Source: Chryseobacterium caseinilyticum
Lineage (GTDB): Bacteria > Bacteroidota > Bacteroidia > Flavobacteriales > Weeksellaceae
DNA: 64,000 nucleotides
NCBI RefSeq assembly: GCF_014837145.1
Contig: NZ_JACYFS010000003.1
Span: 421,744 to 485,743 of the forward strand
Reading direction: 5' to 3'
Part shown: in pieces, positions 26,209-34,995 of the stretch
How the letters are laid out: each line of letters starts with the position of its first letter
How positions within the stretch are numbered: position 1 is the stretch's first letter
Notes under the pieces: generated by a model
The model's database searches: none
What the model was told of the DNA's origin: nothing
Seen by the model: the letters and a program-made list of their open reading frames with translations, nothing else
Position numbers and translations under genes: made by a program

Positions 26209-27540
26209 TTAGTCTTTTGCCCAATTCAATCGGTCTGCCTGATTATACTGCCAAGGTGCAGCATTGTTTTCGACATTCGTCATCATCAGATTTAATTCCT
26301 GTGGTGCGGCAGACTGTTCCATTACCAAAAATCTTCTCATCTCAAAGATGATTGAGAGTGGGTCTAAAAGCACCGGACAAGCCTGTGTACATGCGTTGCA
26401 TGTGGTACAAGCCCAAAGTTCTTCTTTCGTGATGTAATCGTTCAGCAGTTTTTTACCATCGTCTTCAAACTTACCGTTTTTATCAATGTTTTTTCCAACT
26501 TCTTCTAAGCGGTCTCTTGTTTTCATTAGAATTAACCTTGGAGACAATTTTTTACCAGTAATATTTGCAGGACAAACCGACGTACATCTTCCACATTCTG
26601 TACAGGAATAGGCATTGAGAAGCTGAACCTGATTTAAATCAAAAACATCTTCGGCGCCAAATTTCGAGGGAGCCTCTTCCGAACCTTCAGCCGAAGCTGC
26701 GTAAGGGTCAGCATTCGGATCCATCATCAGTTTGATTTCTTTTGTAACGGAATCTAAGTTATTAAATTTTCCATATAAATCAAGATTAGCATACCAAGTG
26801 CTTGGGAAGGCTAAAATAATGTGTAAATGTTTTGAATAATAAAGATAATTCATGAAGAATAAAATTCCAACAAAGTGAAACCACCAAGCTCCTCTTTCAA
26901 AGATCTCCAGATAGATATTATCAAAACTGAAAATTTCCAGAAATGGAACTAAAGTCATTTGGCTTATAGGGAAACTTCCGTGAGCTTCTAACACTCCACG
27001 TTTTTGTAAAATAAGATCAGTAGAATTCATAGTGAAGAAAGCCACCATCAAAGCAAATTCAATGATTAGAATCCAATTCGCATCATTTTTTGGCCACCCG
27101 AAAAGTTCTTTCATTGTCAGTCTTTTCACACCGTAAAAATTTCTACGGATGAAGAAAAGAACAACTCCGATGATTACTAAAACAGCAAGGATCTCTAAAG
27201 TTGCCGTAAAAATATTATAAAAAGTATGACCGAAAATAGTGGACAAGAAACGGTGTGTTCCGAAGATTCCGTCTACAATGATTTCAATCAGTTCAATATT
27301 GATAATTACAAAACCAACGTAAACGAAAAGATGAAGAATGCCTGCGATAGGTCTGGCGCTCATACGGCTTTGCCCCATTGCAACACGAGCCATGGTTTCC
27401 CATCGCTCGTTTTTTCTGTCGCTTCGGTTGATTTCTCGTCCGAGACGTATGTTTCTATAAATTTTTTGCAGACTTTTAGCGAAAAGACCAAATCCCGCAA
27501 TCAGTAAAATTACAAATAGGATATTGTCGATATATTGCAT
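26209..27540 (-). CDS. Membrane-anchored 4Fe-4S dicluster protein (HdrC/GlpC-like)
   Basis: This 443-residue protein has about five membrane helices in its first 250 residues and two ferredoxin-type motifs, CTECGRCTSVCP (about 312-323) and CTTCNACTQACP (about 370-381). It probably passes electrons between a quinone or heme in the membrane and the CCG protein encoded next. The two form an electron-transfer unit of unknown substrate. Confidence 0.88.
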   Translation of the reverse strand: MQYIDNILFVILLIAGFGLFAKSLQKIYRNIRLGREINRSDRKNERWETMARVAMGQSRMSARPIAGILHLFVYVGFVIINIELIEIIVDGIFGTHRFLSTIFGHTFYNIFTATLEILAVLVIIGVVLFFIRRNFYGVKRLTMKELFGWPKNDANWILIIEFALMVAFFTMNSTDLILQKRGVLEAHGSFPISQMTLVPFLEIFSFDNIYLEIFERGAWWFHFVGILFFMNYLYYSKHLHIILAFPSTWYANLDLYGKFNNLDSVTKEIKLMMDPNADPYAASAEGSEEAPSKFGAEDVFDLNQVQLLNAYSCTECGRCTSVCPANITGKKLSPRLILMKTRDRLEEVGKNIDKNGKFEDDGKKLLNDYITKEELWACTTCNACTQACPVLLDPLSIIFEMRRFLVMEQSAAPQELNLMMTNVENNAAPWQYNQADRLNWAKD

Positions 27541-27558
27541 ACCAGAAAAGGTTAAAAG

Positions 27559-28512
27559 TTATTCTTTATTTGCATTTTTACCAAACACTGAGAAGTTTAC
27601 ATATCTTTTTGGATTGGCTTTAAAGTCTTCAAGAAGAGCATTTAGATTAGTTGAAGCAGAATTCAGGTTGTTGTATAATTGCTCATCTTTCATGATTTTG
27701 CCCAAACTTCCCTCGCCGCGGTCTATTCCTGATACTACTTTGTTTAACTGACCTACAGTTGCATCAAGATTGGCAATTGTAGCGTTTAATTTTTGAGTGT
27801 CGATGCTCTCTGCAAGATTTCCGTATTTGTCTAAAGTCGTTTTACCGCTCTGCATTGTAAGGCTGGCTTCATCTAAAACTTTCTGCAGTTTAGGATCGTT
27901 GTTTCCAACTAATTTGTTCACGCTTCCCGCAGTACTTTCGAGTGCACCTACAGTTCTGTTAAGATTATGTAATAAAACTTTGATTTCTTCTCTGTTTTGA
28001 GCATTCATCACCTGATTGGCATTCATCATCAAAGAATCAACTCTGTAGAGCACAGTTTGTAACTGATCTTTTACCGGACCAACCTGAGAAGAAAGACTGT
28101 TCAGCATTCCCAATTTGTAAGCTCCCTGTAATGTATCGCCATCTTTGGCAGTAGCTCCACCATATTTAAGGTTCAGCTTCATTTCTTTTCCAGACATCAG
28201 ACCAGGTTCAAAAATTTCTATACTTGAGTTTTTTGAAAATTCAAAATCATCATCTACAGTTACTTTTACTACAAAACTGATTTGTCCGTCTTTTCCGGTA
28301 ATAGGAATGATTTTATCAACTTGTCCCACTTTAAGACCATTGATAGAAACGGGAGCAGACTGCGTAAGACCTTCTACATTTTCGTATTTAGCGTAAAAAA
28401 TATTATCCGTCGTAAAAAGGCTTTTGCCCTTCATAAACTGGAATAAAAACACAAAACTGACTATAGCCAATAACGCGATGAGACCGGCTTTTAATTCTTT
28501 GCTGAATTTCAC
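27559..28512 (-). CDS. MCE-domain (MlaD-family) lipid transport protein
   Basis: This 317-residue protein has one N-terminal membrane helix (about residues 8-26) and a single MCE domain (YENVEGLTQSAPVSINGLKVGQVDKI). A long helical tail then contains several Asn/Leu-rich repeats (about 150-300). It should bind lipids in the periplasm as part of an ABC lipid transporter. The permease and ATPase partners are not adjacent; an MlaF-like ATPase ends at 483. It precedes the Fe-S genes by 18 bases. Confidence 0.88.
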   Translation of the reverse strand: MKFSKELKAGLIALLAIVSFVFLFQFMKGKSLFTTDNIFYAKYENVEGLTQSAPVSINGLKVGQVDKIIPITGKDGQISFVVKVTVDDDFEFSKNSSIEIFEPGLMSGKEMKLNLKYGGATAKDGDTLQGAYKLGMLNSLSSQVGPVKDQLQTVLYRVDSLMMNANQVMNAQNREEIKVLLHNLNRTVGALESTAGSVNKLVGNNDPKLQKVLDEASLTMQSGKTTLDKYGNLAESIDTQKLNATIANLDATVGQLNKVVSGIDRGEGSLGKIMKDEQLYNNLNSASTNLNALLEDFKANPKRYVNFSVFGKNANKE

Positions 28513-28637
28513 TTTTTAAATTTTTTCTAATGAGCAAATATAATACATTTTGAGTGTATTAAACTACTGCTCGGTGTTAAGTACAAAGAAAGCGACAAAA
28601 ACTTTGCCGCTTTCAATATTATGATAAAATTAATTTT

Positions 28638-30764
28638 TTATTGTTGCTGCGATCCCAACTTATCCCAGATCTCAATTCTGTAATCATCGATGTCTGCATT
28701 GTCTTGTAAGCTCTTCATCCAAGCTTGCCCAAACATACCTGCGTTTCTCTGAGTGATAGATTCTGTGAACTGCTTTAAGTCTCCGGCCTGCTTGTTTACT
28801 GTTTCAGATTTTTTCACCAAAACGTAAACTCCTGTTCCGCCTTCAATAGGGTTTGAAACTTTACCTTTCTGAATTCCGAAAGCTGCACCGGCAACTTTAG
28901 GCTCCATAGCTCCTGCCACTGATGGTTGTAATAGATTTACCTGTGCAGACTGTTTGGTTGTAGCAAACATTTTGGCTACTGCATCAAGATTAGAAGCTTT
29001 ACCGATTTTCTCAGCAATTTTTTTAGCAGCTAATTTATTCTGAACGATAGTTTCAATCTGACTTCTTACAGATTCCGGATCAGCAAGGCCTTTTTCCTGT
29101 TTTCCGTTTAAGTACACTACGATTTTATCTCCAGTTCCTTCTACAGTAAACAGTTCTGTGTCTCCTTTTTCTCTTTTCTTATCAAATGCCCAAGTAAGAA
29201 TTTCTGCATCCTTATCAGTTCCCAAACCTTGAATCTGTCCGTCAAATCTTTTAGTTTGTGCAGCGTTGGTATACTGATAATTTCCTTTTTTAGAAATATT
29301 TACAAAATCATTGAAAGATTTCCCTTCCACCTGCTGAATAAATCTTCTTGAGTTTTTATCAATTGTATTTTCTGTAGCTTCAGATGGTTTTACAGTTTTT
29401 ACAAGGTGTGCGATTTTATAACCTAATTTTTTATCATCAACTTTAATGATGTGATATCCAAAAGAAGTTTCTGTTAATCCGATATTTCCTACTTCGTTTT
29501 TACGTAAAAAATCTAAATATTCCGGAGCGAACTGACTTTGAGAAGTAGTCCAACCCACGCTTCCCTTTCTTTCAACTGCATTTGGCTCGTCAGATAGTTT
29601 TAAATCTTCACCAAATTTTGCCGGATTTGCTTTAATTCCTGCCAATAAACTGTCAGCAATTTTCTTCGCAGCTTCTTTCGTTCTTGTTGCACTTGAACGT
29701 TCTGCACCTTTGTATGAAATCAAAATGTGACTTGAAGTAACAGAATCTGAAGCTTTCTTTTTATCTAAAAGTTTAGAAACTACGTAAAGATCCTGTTCTT
29801 TGTAAGGTCCGAAAGCCTGCCCGATTGCAGCAGTTTCAATTTTCCCCTGAAGCGCCTGAGGAACTTGTTTTGCATTTACATACTGATTGTTGAAAGGTAC
29901 ATCAGAATTAGCCAAAACAAATAGTGAATCGCTTGCTGCGTTAGAGAAGTTTTCTCCGCTTTCAGTTCCTGTGTATAATCTGTTGATTTCCTTTAATGCA
30001 GCAGCATCATCTGCAGCACTAGGTTTTGCAGGGAAAAATACAACGCCAAGGTTTCTGCTTGGTTCTGTTTTGAACATTACAGGATGCTGATCGATGTAGT
30101 TTTTTAAATCTTCAGTAGTAACTTTGATTTTATTTTTTGCAAGAAATGAAGCATAATCTACTTTTACGAAATCGATGTCAGCTAACTGATCTCTCTCTTT
30201 CATTAATTCCTCAGCTTCTTTTTTACCTGTCGTAAGTCCTGTAGAGATATTGGCAAATACCTGTCTTGCCATAATTCTGTATTCAATCGCTTTTTTGCTC
30301 TTCAACCAGAAATTGTATTGTTGAGGTTGGGTGTTTTGAAGTCCCTCAATCATTTTTTTAAACTCCACAGTTTTGAAGTTTCCTTTTTCGTCACGGAATG
30401 TCTGATCCTGAGCAAACATCTGATCATATTGAATTTGGCTCCAGAAAAGATCATCTGTCATCTCAAATCCCATTTTTTCAAATTGTTGCTTGATCAGTTT
30501 AGACTGTACCAATAATTGCCAAGCCTGCTCTTCAAGACCGTTTTGTGGCTGACCTTGTTGTTTTGCCTGCTCCTGCAATACAAATAGCTGATCATTAAAC
30601 TCTTCACGGGTTACTTTCTCGCCATTTACCTTTCCTAAAACGTCAGGATTTTTACCAAAAACCTTCTCGATGCTTTCTGGGTTTACTAAAAATGCTAAAA
30701 GTGCAAGTGCAATAATCCCCATCAATAGCCAAGGTTTACTCCTAATCTGTCCTAAAATTGCCAT
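28638..30764 (-). CDS. Periplasmic folding chaperone / peptidyl-prolyl isomerase (PpiD/SurA-like)
   Basis: This 708-residue protein has an N-terminal membrane helix (residues 12-28) and a SurA_N-type chaperone domain starting GKVNGEKVTREEF. A parvulin domain (VTSSHILISYKG ... SFGYHIIKVDD, about 345-455) and a long C-terminal part containing a second, degenerate rotamase-like stretch follow. It should help fold outer membrane and secreted proteins. An ATG at 30803 would add 13 residues; 30764 places the helix normally. It is divergent from lon. Confidence 0.9.
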   Translation of the reverse strand: MAILGQIRSKPWLLMGIIALALLAFLVNPESIEKVFGKNPDVLGKVNGEKVTREEFNDQLFVLQEQAKQQGQPQNGLEEQAWQLLVQSKLIKQQFEKMGFEMTDDLFWSQIQYDQMFAQDQTFRDEKGNFKTVEFKKMIEGLQNTQPQQYNFWLKSKKAIEYRIMARQVFANISTGLTTGKKEAEELMKERDQLADIDFVKVDYASFLAKNKIKVTTEDLKNYIDQHPVMFKTEPSRNLGVVFFPAKPSAADDAAALKEINRLYTGTESGENFSNAASDSLFVLANSDVPFNNQYVNAKQVPQALQGKIETAAIGQAFGPYKEQDLYVVSKLLDKKKASDSVTSSHILISYKGAERSSATRTKEAAKKIADSLLAGIKANPAKFGEDLKLSDEPNAVERKGSVGWTTSQSQFAPEYLDFLRKNEVGNIGLTETSFGYHIIKVDDKKLGYKIAHLVKTVKPSEATENTIDKNSRRFIQQVEGKSFNDFVNISKKGNYQYTNAAQTKRFDGQIQGLGTDKDAEILTWAFDKKREKGDTELFTVEGTGDKIVVYLNGKQEKGLADPESVRSQIETIVQNKLAAKKIAEKIGKASNLDAVAKMFATTKQSAQVNLLQPSVAGAMEPKVAGAAFGIQKGKVSNPIEGGTGVYVLVKKSETVNKQAGDLKQFTESITQRNAGMFGQAWMKSLQDNADIDDYRIEIWDKLGSQQQ

Positions 30765-30993
30765 TTTATAATATAGTTTTATATAGTCTGCGAAAATACA
30801 CATTTTTAAGAAATTAGCATAATCTAAGTTGCTTTTTTAGGGTTTTAAATTTAATTTTATCTAAAAAGGAAATTTTGACCACATTTTTTAATTAAAATCA
30901 AATGGCATATCAATTGACAATTTATACTTTCCGGAATCTTAAGGCTTCTGACAAAAGCTTTTCTCAGATTCCTGCGATTAACAAATAAATTAT

Positions 30994-31010
30994 AATGACA
31001 ATTTGTCATT
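30994..31010. promoter_or_regulatory. Palindromic operator candidate before lon
   Basis: AATGACA-ATT-TGTCATT is a perfect 7-base-arm inverted repeat ending 9 bases before the lon start codon, in the 255-base ppiD-lon divergent spacer. It could bind a dimeric regulator or affect the mRNA leader; no regulator is known. Confidence 0.4.
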
Positions 31011-31019
31011 GAAAATACT

Positions 31020-33425
31020 ATGACAGAATTTGAAGATATAGATTTTGATGAAATCTTGGGTGGAAGTTTCGATATTGTAACTGAGGGAATCAATGTTTCA
31101 GACTTTTCAGAAACAGAAAAAAATGCAGAGCAGAAGGTTTTTCCTATTCTTCCTGTTAGAAATATGGTGATGTTTCCGCAAGTGGTTATTCCGATTACTG
31201 CAGGTAGAAAAAATTCCATTCAACTCCTGGAAGAAGCTCAAAAAAACGGAGAATTAATTGGGATTTTAAGCCAAAAACATTCAGACATTGAGCAGCCTGT
31301 AGAAAAAGATCTTTATACAACAGGAACTTTAGCGAAGATTATTAAAATCATCAGACTTCCTGAAGGTAATATCACAGCAATTACAAAAGGCTTCCACAGG
31401 TTTAAAATTAAAAATTTCGTGGAATCTCAGCCGTATTTTAAAGCTGAAGTTAGCAAGTTAAAGGATTCAAAACCAAAAAATAAAGAAGAGTACGAGGCTT
31501 TACTAGAAAATATCAAAGATTTAGCTCTCAAAATTATTGAGTTGGATCCCAATATTCCCAATGCTGCGAATTTTGCAATAAAAAATATCAGCAATAACGA
31601 AGATCTCCTAAATTTTGTCTGCACCAATGCAAGCTTCAAATCTGAAGAAAAGCAAAAGCTTCTGGAGGAGAAAAGTCTGCTGGAGCGTGCAAAAAAATGC
31701 TACGAGATGATGCATGAAGACTTCAGAAAACTGGAGCTCAGAAATCAGATCCATCAGAAAACATCTAAAGATCTCGACAAGCAGCAGAGAGAATATTTTC
31801 TGAATCAGCAGATCAGAACCATTCAGGATGAATTGGGTGGCGGACCCGAAAGCGATGTTGAAGAGCTTTTAAAAAAGGCGAAAGACAAAAAATGGAATCA
31901 GGAAGTTGAGGATCATTTTGATAAAGAAATTTCAAGGCTTCAGAGACAGAATCCGAATTCTCCCGACTACAATGTTCAAAGGAACTACCTTGATTTCTTT
32001 GTAGACCTGCCGTGGGATAACTACTCTAAAGATGTTTTTGATATTGCAAAGGCTGAGAAAATTTTAGATAAAGCCCATTTTGGTCTTGAAGATATCAAGA
32101 AAAGAATTTTAGAACACATGGCTGTTCTGAAACTTAAAAACAATATGAAGTCGCCGATTCTTCTGTTGGTTGGCCCTCCGGGAGTTGGTAAAACTTCATT
32201 AGGGAAGTCGATTGCTGATGCTTTAGGCAGAAAATATGTGCGTCTCTCTTTAGGAGGACTTCACGATGAGAGCGAAATCCGGGGCCACAGAAAAACCTAT
32301 ATCGGGGCGATGGCAGGAAGAATTATTCAGTCAATAAAAAAGGCAGGTACTTCAAATCCGGTAATCGTTTTGGATGAAATGGATAAAATTGCGCAAGGTC
32401 TTCATGGTGACCCGAGCTCGGCTTTGCTTGAAGTTTTGGATCCTGAACAGAATAATTCGTTCTACGATAATTTCCTTGAGCTGGGTTATGATTTATCTAA
32501 AGTGATGTTTATAGCAACGGCAAATTCATTGTCAACGATTCAGACTCCGCTTTTAGACAGAACAGAAATTATCCAGATTGCAGGTTATACTTTAGAGGAA
32601 AAAATTGAGATTGCCAAAAGACATTTAATTAAAAAGCAGCAGGACGAAAACGGTTTGGATTCAAAATCATTCAAACTCGGAAATGCTGAACTGAAACATA
32701 TCGTAGAAGCTCATACCTCAGAAAGCGGTGTGCGTTCTCTTGAAAAAAGAATTGCAGGGATTGCCCGTTGGGTTGCTCTGCAGACCGCGTTGATAAAAGA
32801 ATATGATCCGAAAATCTCCATTGACAAAGTGGATGAAATTTTAGGAGTTCCAAGACCGAAAAATATTTCAGAAATCACAGATTCACCGGGAGTAGTGACT
32901 GGTCTGGCATGGACGAGCGTTGGCGGAGACATTCTTTTCATCGAAAGTATTCTCAGCAACGGGAAAGGCGCCTTGACGATGACCGGAAATCTGGGAACGG
33001 TGATGAAAGAATCTGCTACAATCGCTTTAGAATACATTAAAGCAAAACATGAAGAACTGGGAATTGATGAAGATTTAATTGAAAAGAAAAACGTTCACGT
33101 ACACGTACCTGAAGGTGCTACACCAAAAGACGGTCCGTCTGCAGGAATTGCGATGCTTTCGTCTATGGTTTCGTCTTTTACCAACAAAAAACTGCGACCT
33201 CATCTTGCAATGACGGGGGAAATTACACTTCGTGGAAAAGTACTTCCTGTGGGCGGAATTAAAGAAAAACTTCTTGCCGCAACAAGAGCGGGAATTAAAG
33301 AGGTCATTCTTTGTGAAGCCAACCGTAAGGATGTGAATGAAATCAAACAGGATTACATCAAAAACATGAAGGTGCATTACGTCAACAGAATGGAGGAGGT
33401 CATTGATATTGCATTAGAAAAGTAA
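31020..33425 (+). CDS. lon: ATP-dependent protease La (Lon)
   Basis: This 801-residue cytoplasmic protease degrades damaged and regulatory proteins. The N-terminal substrate domain has [19 protein letters not shown]. The AAA+ module has Walker [14 protein letters not shown] (about 384) and Walker [10 protein letters not shown]. The protease domain has Ser in DGPSAGIAM (about 707) and a downstream Lys in [10 protein letters not shown]. An additional ~35 residues before the LPVRN motif are rich in acidic residues. Confidence 0.97.
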   Translation: MTEFEDIDFDEILGGSFDIVTEGINVSDFSETEKNAEQKVFPILPVRNMVMFPQVVIPITAGRKNSIQLLEEAQKNGELIGILSQKHSDIEQPVEKDLYTTGTLAKIIKIIRLPEGNITAITKGFHRFKIKNFVESQPYFKAEVSKLKDSKPKNKEEYEALLENIKDLALKIIELDPNIPNAANFAIKNISNNEDLLNFVCTNASFKSEEKQKLLEEKSLLERAKKCYEMMHEDFRKLELRNQIHQKTSKDLDKQQREYFLNQQIRTIQDELGGGPESDVEELLKKAKDKKWNQEVEDHFDKEISRLQRQNPNSPDYNVQRNYLDFFVDLPWDNYSKDVFDIAKAEKILDKAHFGLEDIKKRILEHMAVLKLKNNMKSPILLLVGPPGVGKTSLGKSIADALGRKYVRLSLGGLHDESEIRGHRKTYIGAMAGRIIQSIKKAGTSNPVIVLDEMDKIAQGLHGDPSSALLEVLDPEQNNSFYDNFLELGYDLSKVMFIATANSLSTIQTPLLDRTEIIQIAGYTLEEKIEIAKRHLIKKQQDENGLDSKSFKLGNAELKHIVEAHTSESGVRSLEKRIAGIARWVALQTALIKEYDPKISIDKVDEILGVPRPKNISEITDSPGVVTGLAWTSVGGDILFIESILSNGKGALTMTGNLGTVMKESATIALEYIKAKHEELGIDEDLIEKKNVHVHVPEGATPKDGPSAGIAMLSSMVSSFTNKKLRPHLAMTGEITLRGKVLPVGGIKEKLLAATRAGIKEVILCEANRKDVNEIKQDYIKNMKVHYVNRMEEVIDIALEK

Positions 33426-33479
33426 CCAAAGTTTTTTGTAACAAAATTTTAGGCGTATCCCTTTGCATGGCCAACGCTC

Positions 33480-33512
33480 AACGCTGGCAGGGTTCGAAAC
33501 CCTGCCAGCGTT
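33480..33512. repeat. 33-base palindrome, copy A
   Basis: Perfect 15-base arms (AACGCTGGCAGGGTT and complement) flank a 3-base loop CGA. It belongs to the same structural class as 40090, 45556, 49361 and 49442. The GGTTCGAAACC centre resembles a tRNA T-arm, but no tRNA is present. Confidence 0.85.
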
Positions 33513-33540
33513 CCCTACGCTTCATGCAAACGGGTCGGGC

Positions 33541-33599
33541 TATCCGCTATATCTTTTGCTCGTCGTTCCTCCTTACAAAAGGATGCCGCTTCTATCCCT
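33541..33599. repeat. TATATCTTTT...AAAAGGATGCCG element, copy 1
   Basis: TATCCGCTATATCTTTT is followed by a 19-base variable centre, then AAAAGGATGCCGCTTCTATC. The outer sequence matches the element at 49243-49317, whose centre is longer and unrelated. CTTTT and AAAAGG pair as a stem base. Confidence 0.65.
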
Positions 33600-33733
33600 T
33601 ACGCAGAATGCAGGCAGTTGAGTTTGGGTTTCAAAATTAAAAATAGAATTTAAATTACATCAGGCACGCTGAAAGGCGTGTTTTTTGTTTATGCCACTTT
33701 AGTGTTTGCTTATTCTTAAACACAGATTTCCAA

Positions 33734-34846
33734 ATGAATATACTTCGACTTCCTTTTCTTCAGAAACTAGCACTTGCTGTCATCTCAATTATTGGGATTG
33801 GCTATCTTATGAGTCTTGGGCAGAGTATTCTGGCTCCTTTTTTTCTGGCATTTCTGATGGCGATGCTATTTTTACCATTCGCCACTTTTCTGGAGAGGAG
33901 GCTGAGGTTTCCGAGGTCATTTTCTACTTTGGCGTCGGTCTTCGTGCTTATTATTTTTTTAGCAGGACTGATCTACTTTTTTTCAACTCAGATTTCAGGG
34001 TTTACCAATGATATTCCAAAATTGAGAGCCCAGTTTACCAGTGTTTTCGAAGATTTACAGCAGTGGGTTTCCAGAACTTTTAATGTGAAAATCAAGGAGC
34101 AGTTTGACTATATCGATCAGGGTGTGGGAAAAATACTGTCTTCATCAGGACTGATTTTGGGCTTTACTTTCGGCATTTTCTCCAGCGGTCTGGGGTTTTT
34201 AGCTTTTTTCATTCTGTTTTTCATTTTCATTTTAAATTACAGAAGAATTTTAAACCGGTTTATTATTAATGTTTTTAATGAAAAGCATCAGACAAGCGTA
34301 ATGGAAGCCGTTTTTGAAGTAAGAGTAATGACGAAGCAGTACATCATTGGTTTATTTATTCAAATCATTATCGTTTCTGTACTCACAACCATTTTGCTGA
34401 GTATTTTGGATGTGAAATACGCCATTCTTTTAGGTGTTCTCACCGGACTGCTTAATGTAATTCCATACATCGGAATCTGTATTTCACTTTTGATTTCCTG
34501 CTTCATTGCGTTTGCCACGGGCACGGTTTCAGACTGTGTTTATACAGCTATCGGTTATGTGATTATTCATGCCATCGACGGAAATATTGTGCTTCCTTTT
34601 GTGGTAGGTTCCAAAGTGAAGATCAATGCATTGTTTTCTTTCATAGGTATTATTATCGGTGAACATTTGTGGGGAATTTCCGGGATGTTGCTCTGTATTC
34701 CTGCGATTGCGATTATAAAAATTGTTTTTGAGAGAGTTGAAGGACTTCAGGCGTGGGGCAGACTTCTGGGTGAAGACCAAAAACCAGACAAAAAGAAGAG
34801 AAAATATAAAATTTCAAAGAACATTACTTTTGAAGAAAAGGATTAA
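33734..34846 (+). CDS. AI-2E/PerM family membrane transporter
   Basis: This 370-residue protein has about eight membrane helices. LAPFFLAFLMAMLFLPF near the start, IIVSVLTTILLSILDVKYA, GLLNVIPYIG and the C-terminal GIIIGEHLWGISGMLLCIP are characteristic. Members are proposed to export signals, ions or other small solutes; the substrate is unknown. The end is a charged Lys-rich tail. It appears to be monocistronic. Confidence 0.88.
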   Translation: MNILRLPFLQKLALAVISIIGIGYLMSLGQSILAPFFLAFLMAMLFLPFATFLERRLRFPRSFSTLASVFVLIIFLAGLIYFFSTQISGFTNDIPKLRAQFTSVFEDLQQWVSRTFNVKIKEQFDYIDQGVGKILSSSGLILGFTFGIFSSGLGFLAFFILFFIFILNYRRILNRFIINVFNEKHQTSVMEAVFEVRVMTKQYIIGLFIQIIIVSVLTTILLSILDVKYAILLGVLTGLLNVIPYIGICISLLISCFIAFATGTVSDCVYTAIGYVIIHAIDGNIVLPFVVGSKVKINALFSFIGIIIGEHLWGISGMLLCIPAIAIIKIVFERVEGLQAWGRLLGEDQKPDKKKRKYKISKNITFEEKD

Positions 34847-34943
34847 GTTTTTGATTCCCAATAATTTAATTTTAAAACTGATAATTCTGCGGGTATGATA
34901 ACATAAACTTCGGAAATGATAAGTCTTTTTTATTTACAAGATA

Positions 34944-34951
34944 TAAATTTG
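34944..34951 (+). promoter_or_regulatory. Candidate -7 element before the FISUMP gene
   Basis: TAAATTTG fits TAnnTTTG, 44 bases before the start codon. There is no matching -33 box. Confidence 0.3.
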
Positions 34952-34995
34952 CAGAAAATTTAAATCAATTTAGAATAAATAAAAATAAGATTGTT

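Larger units (their letters stand above)
33426..33733. other. Repeat-bearing spacer between lon and the AI-2E family gene
   Basis: The 308-base spacer codes for no convincing protein. It holds a 33-base palindrome (33480-33512) and a TATATCTTTT/AAAAGGATGCCG element (33541-33599), described separately. CAGGCACGCTGAAAGGCGTG near 33661 is a short hairpin followed by TTTTTTG that could end a transcript. Confidence 0.5.

Noticed and set aside
28638..30764. Fusion of two genes in the 708-residue isomerase
   Set aside because: PpiD-type proteins of Bacteroidota have this length, with one functional and one degenerate rotamase region.
33490..33500. GGTTCGAAACC, resembling the T-arm of a tRNA
   Set aside because: It is the centre of a 33-base perfect palindrome; no acceptor, D or anticodon arms can be drawn around it.
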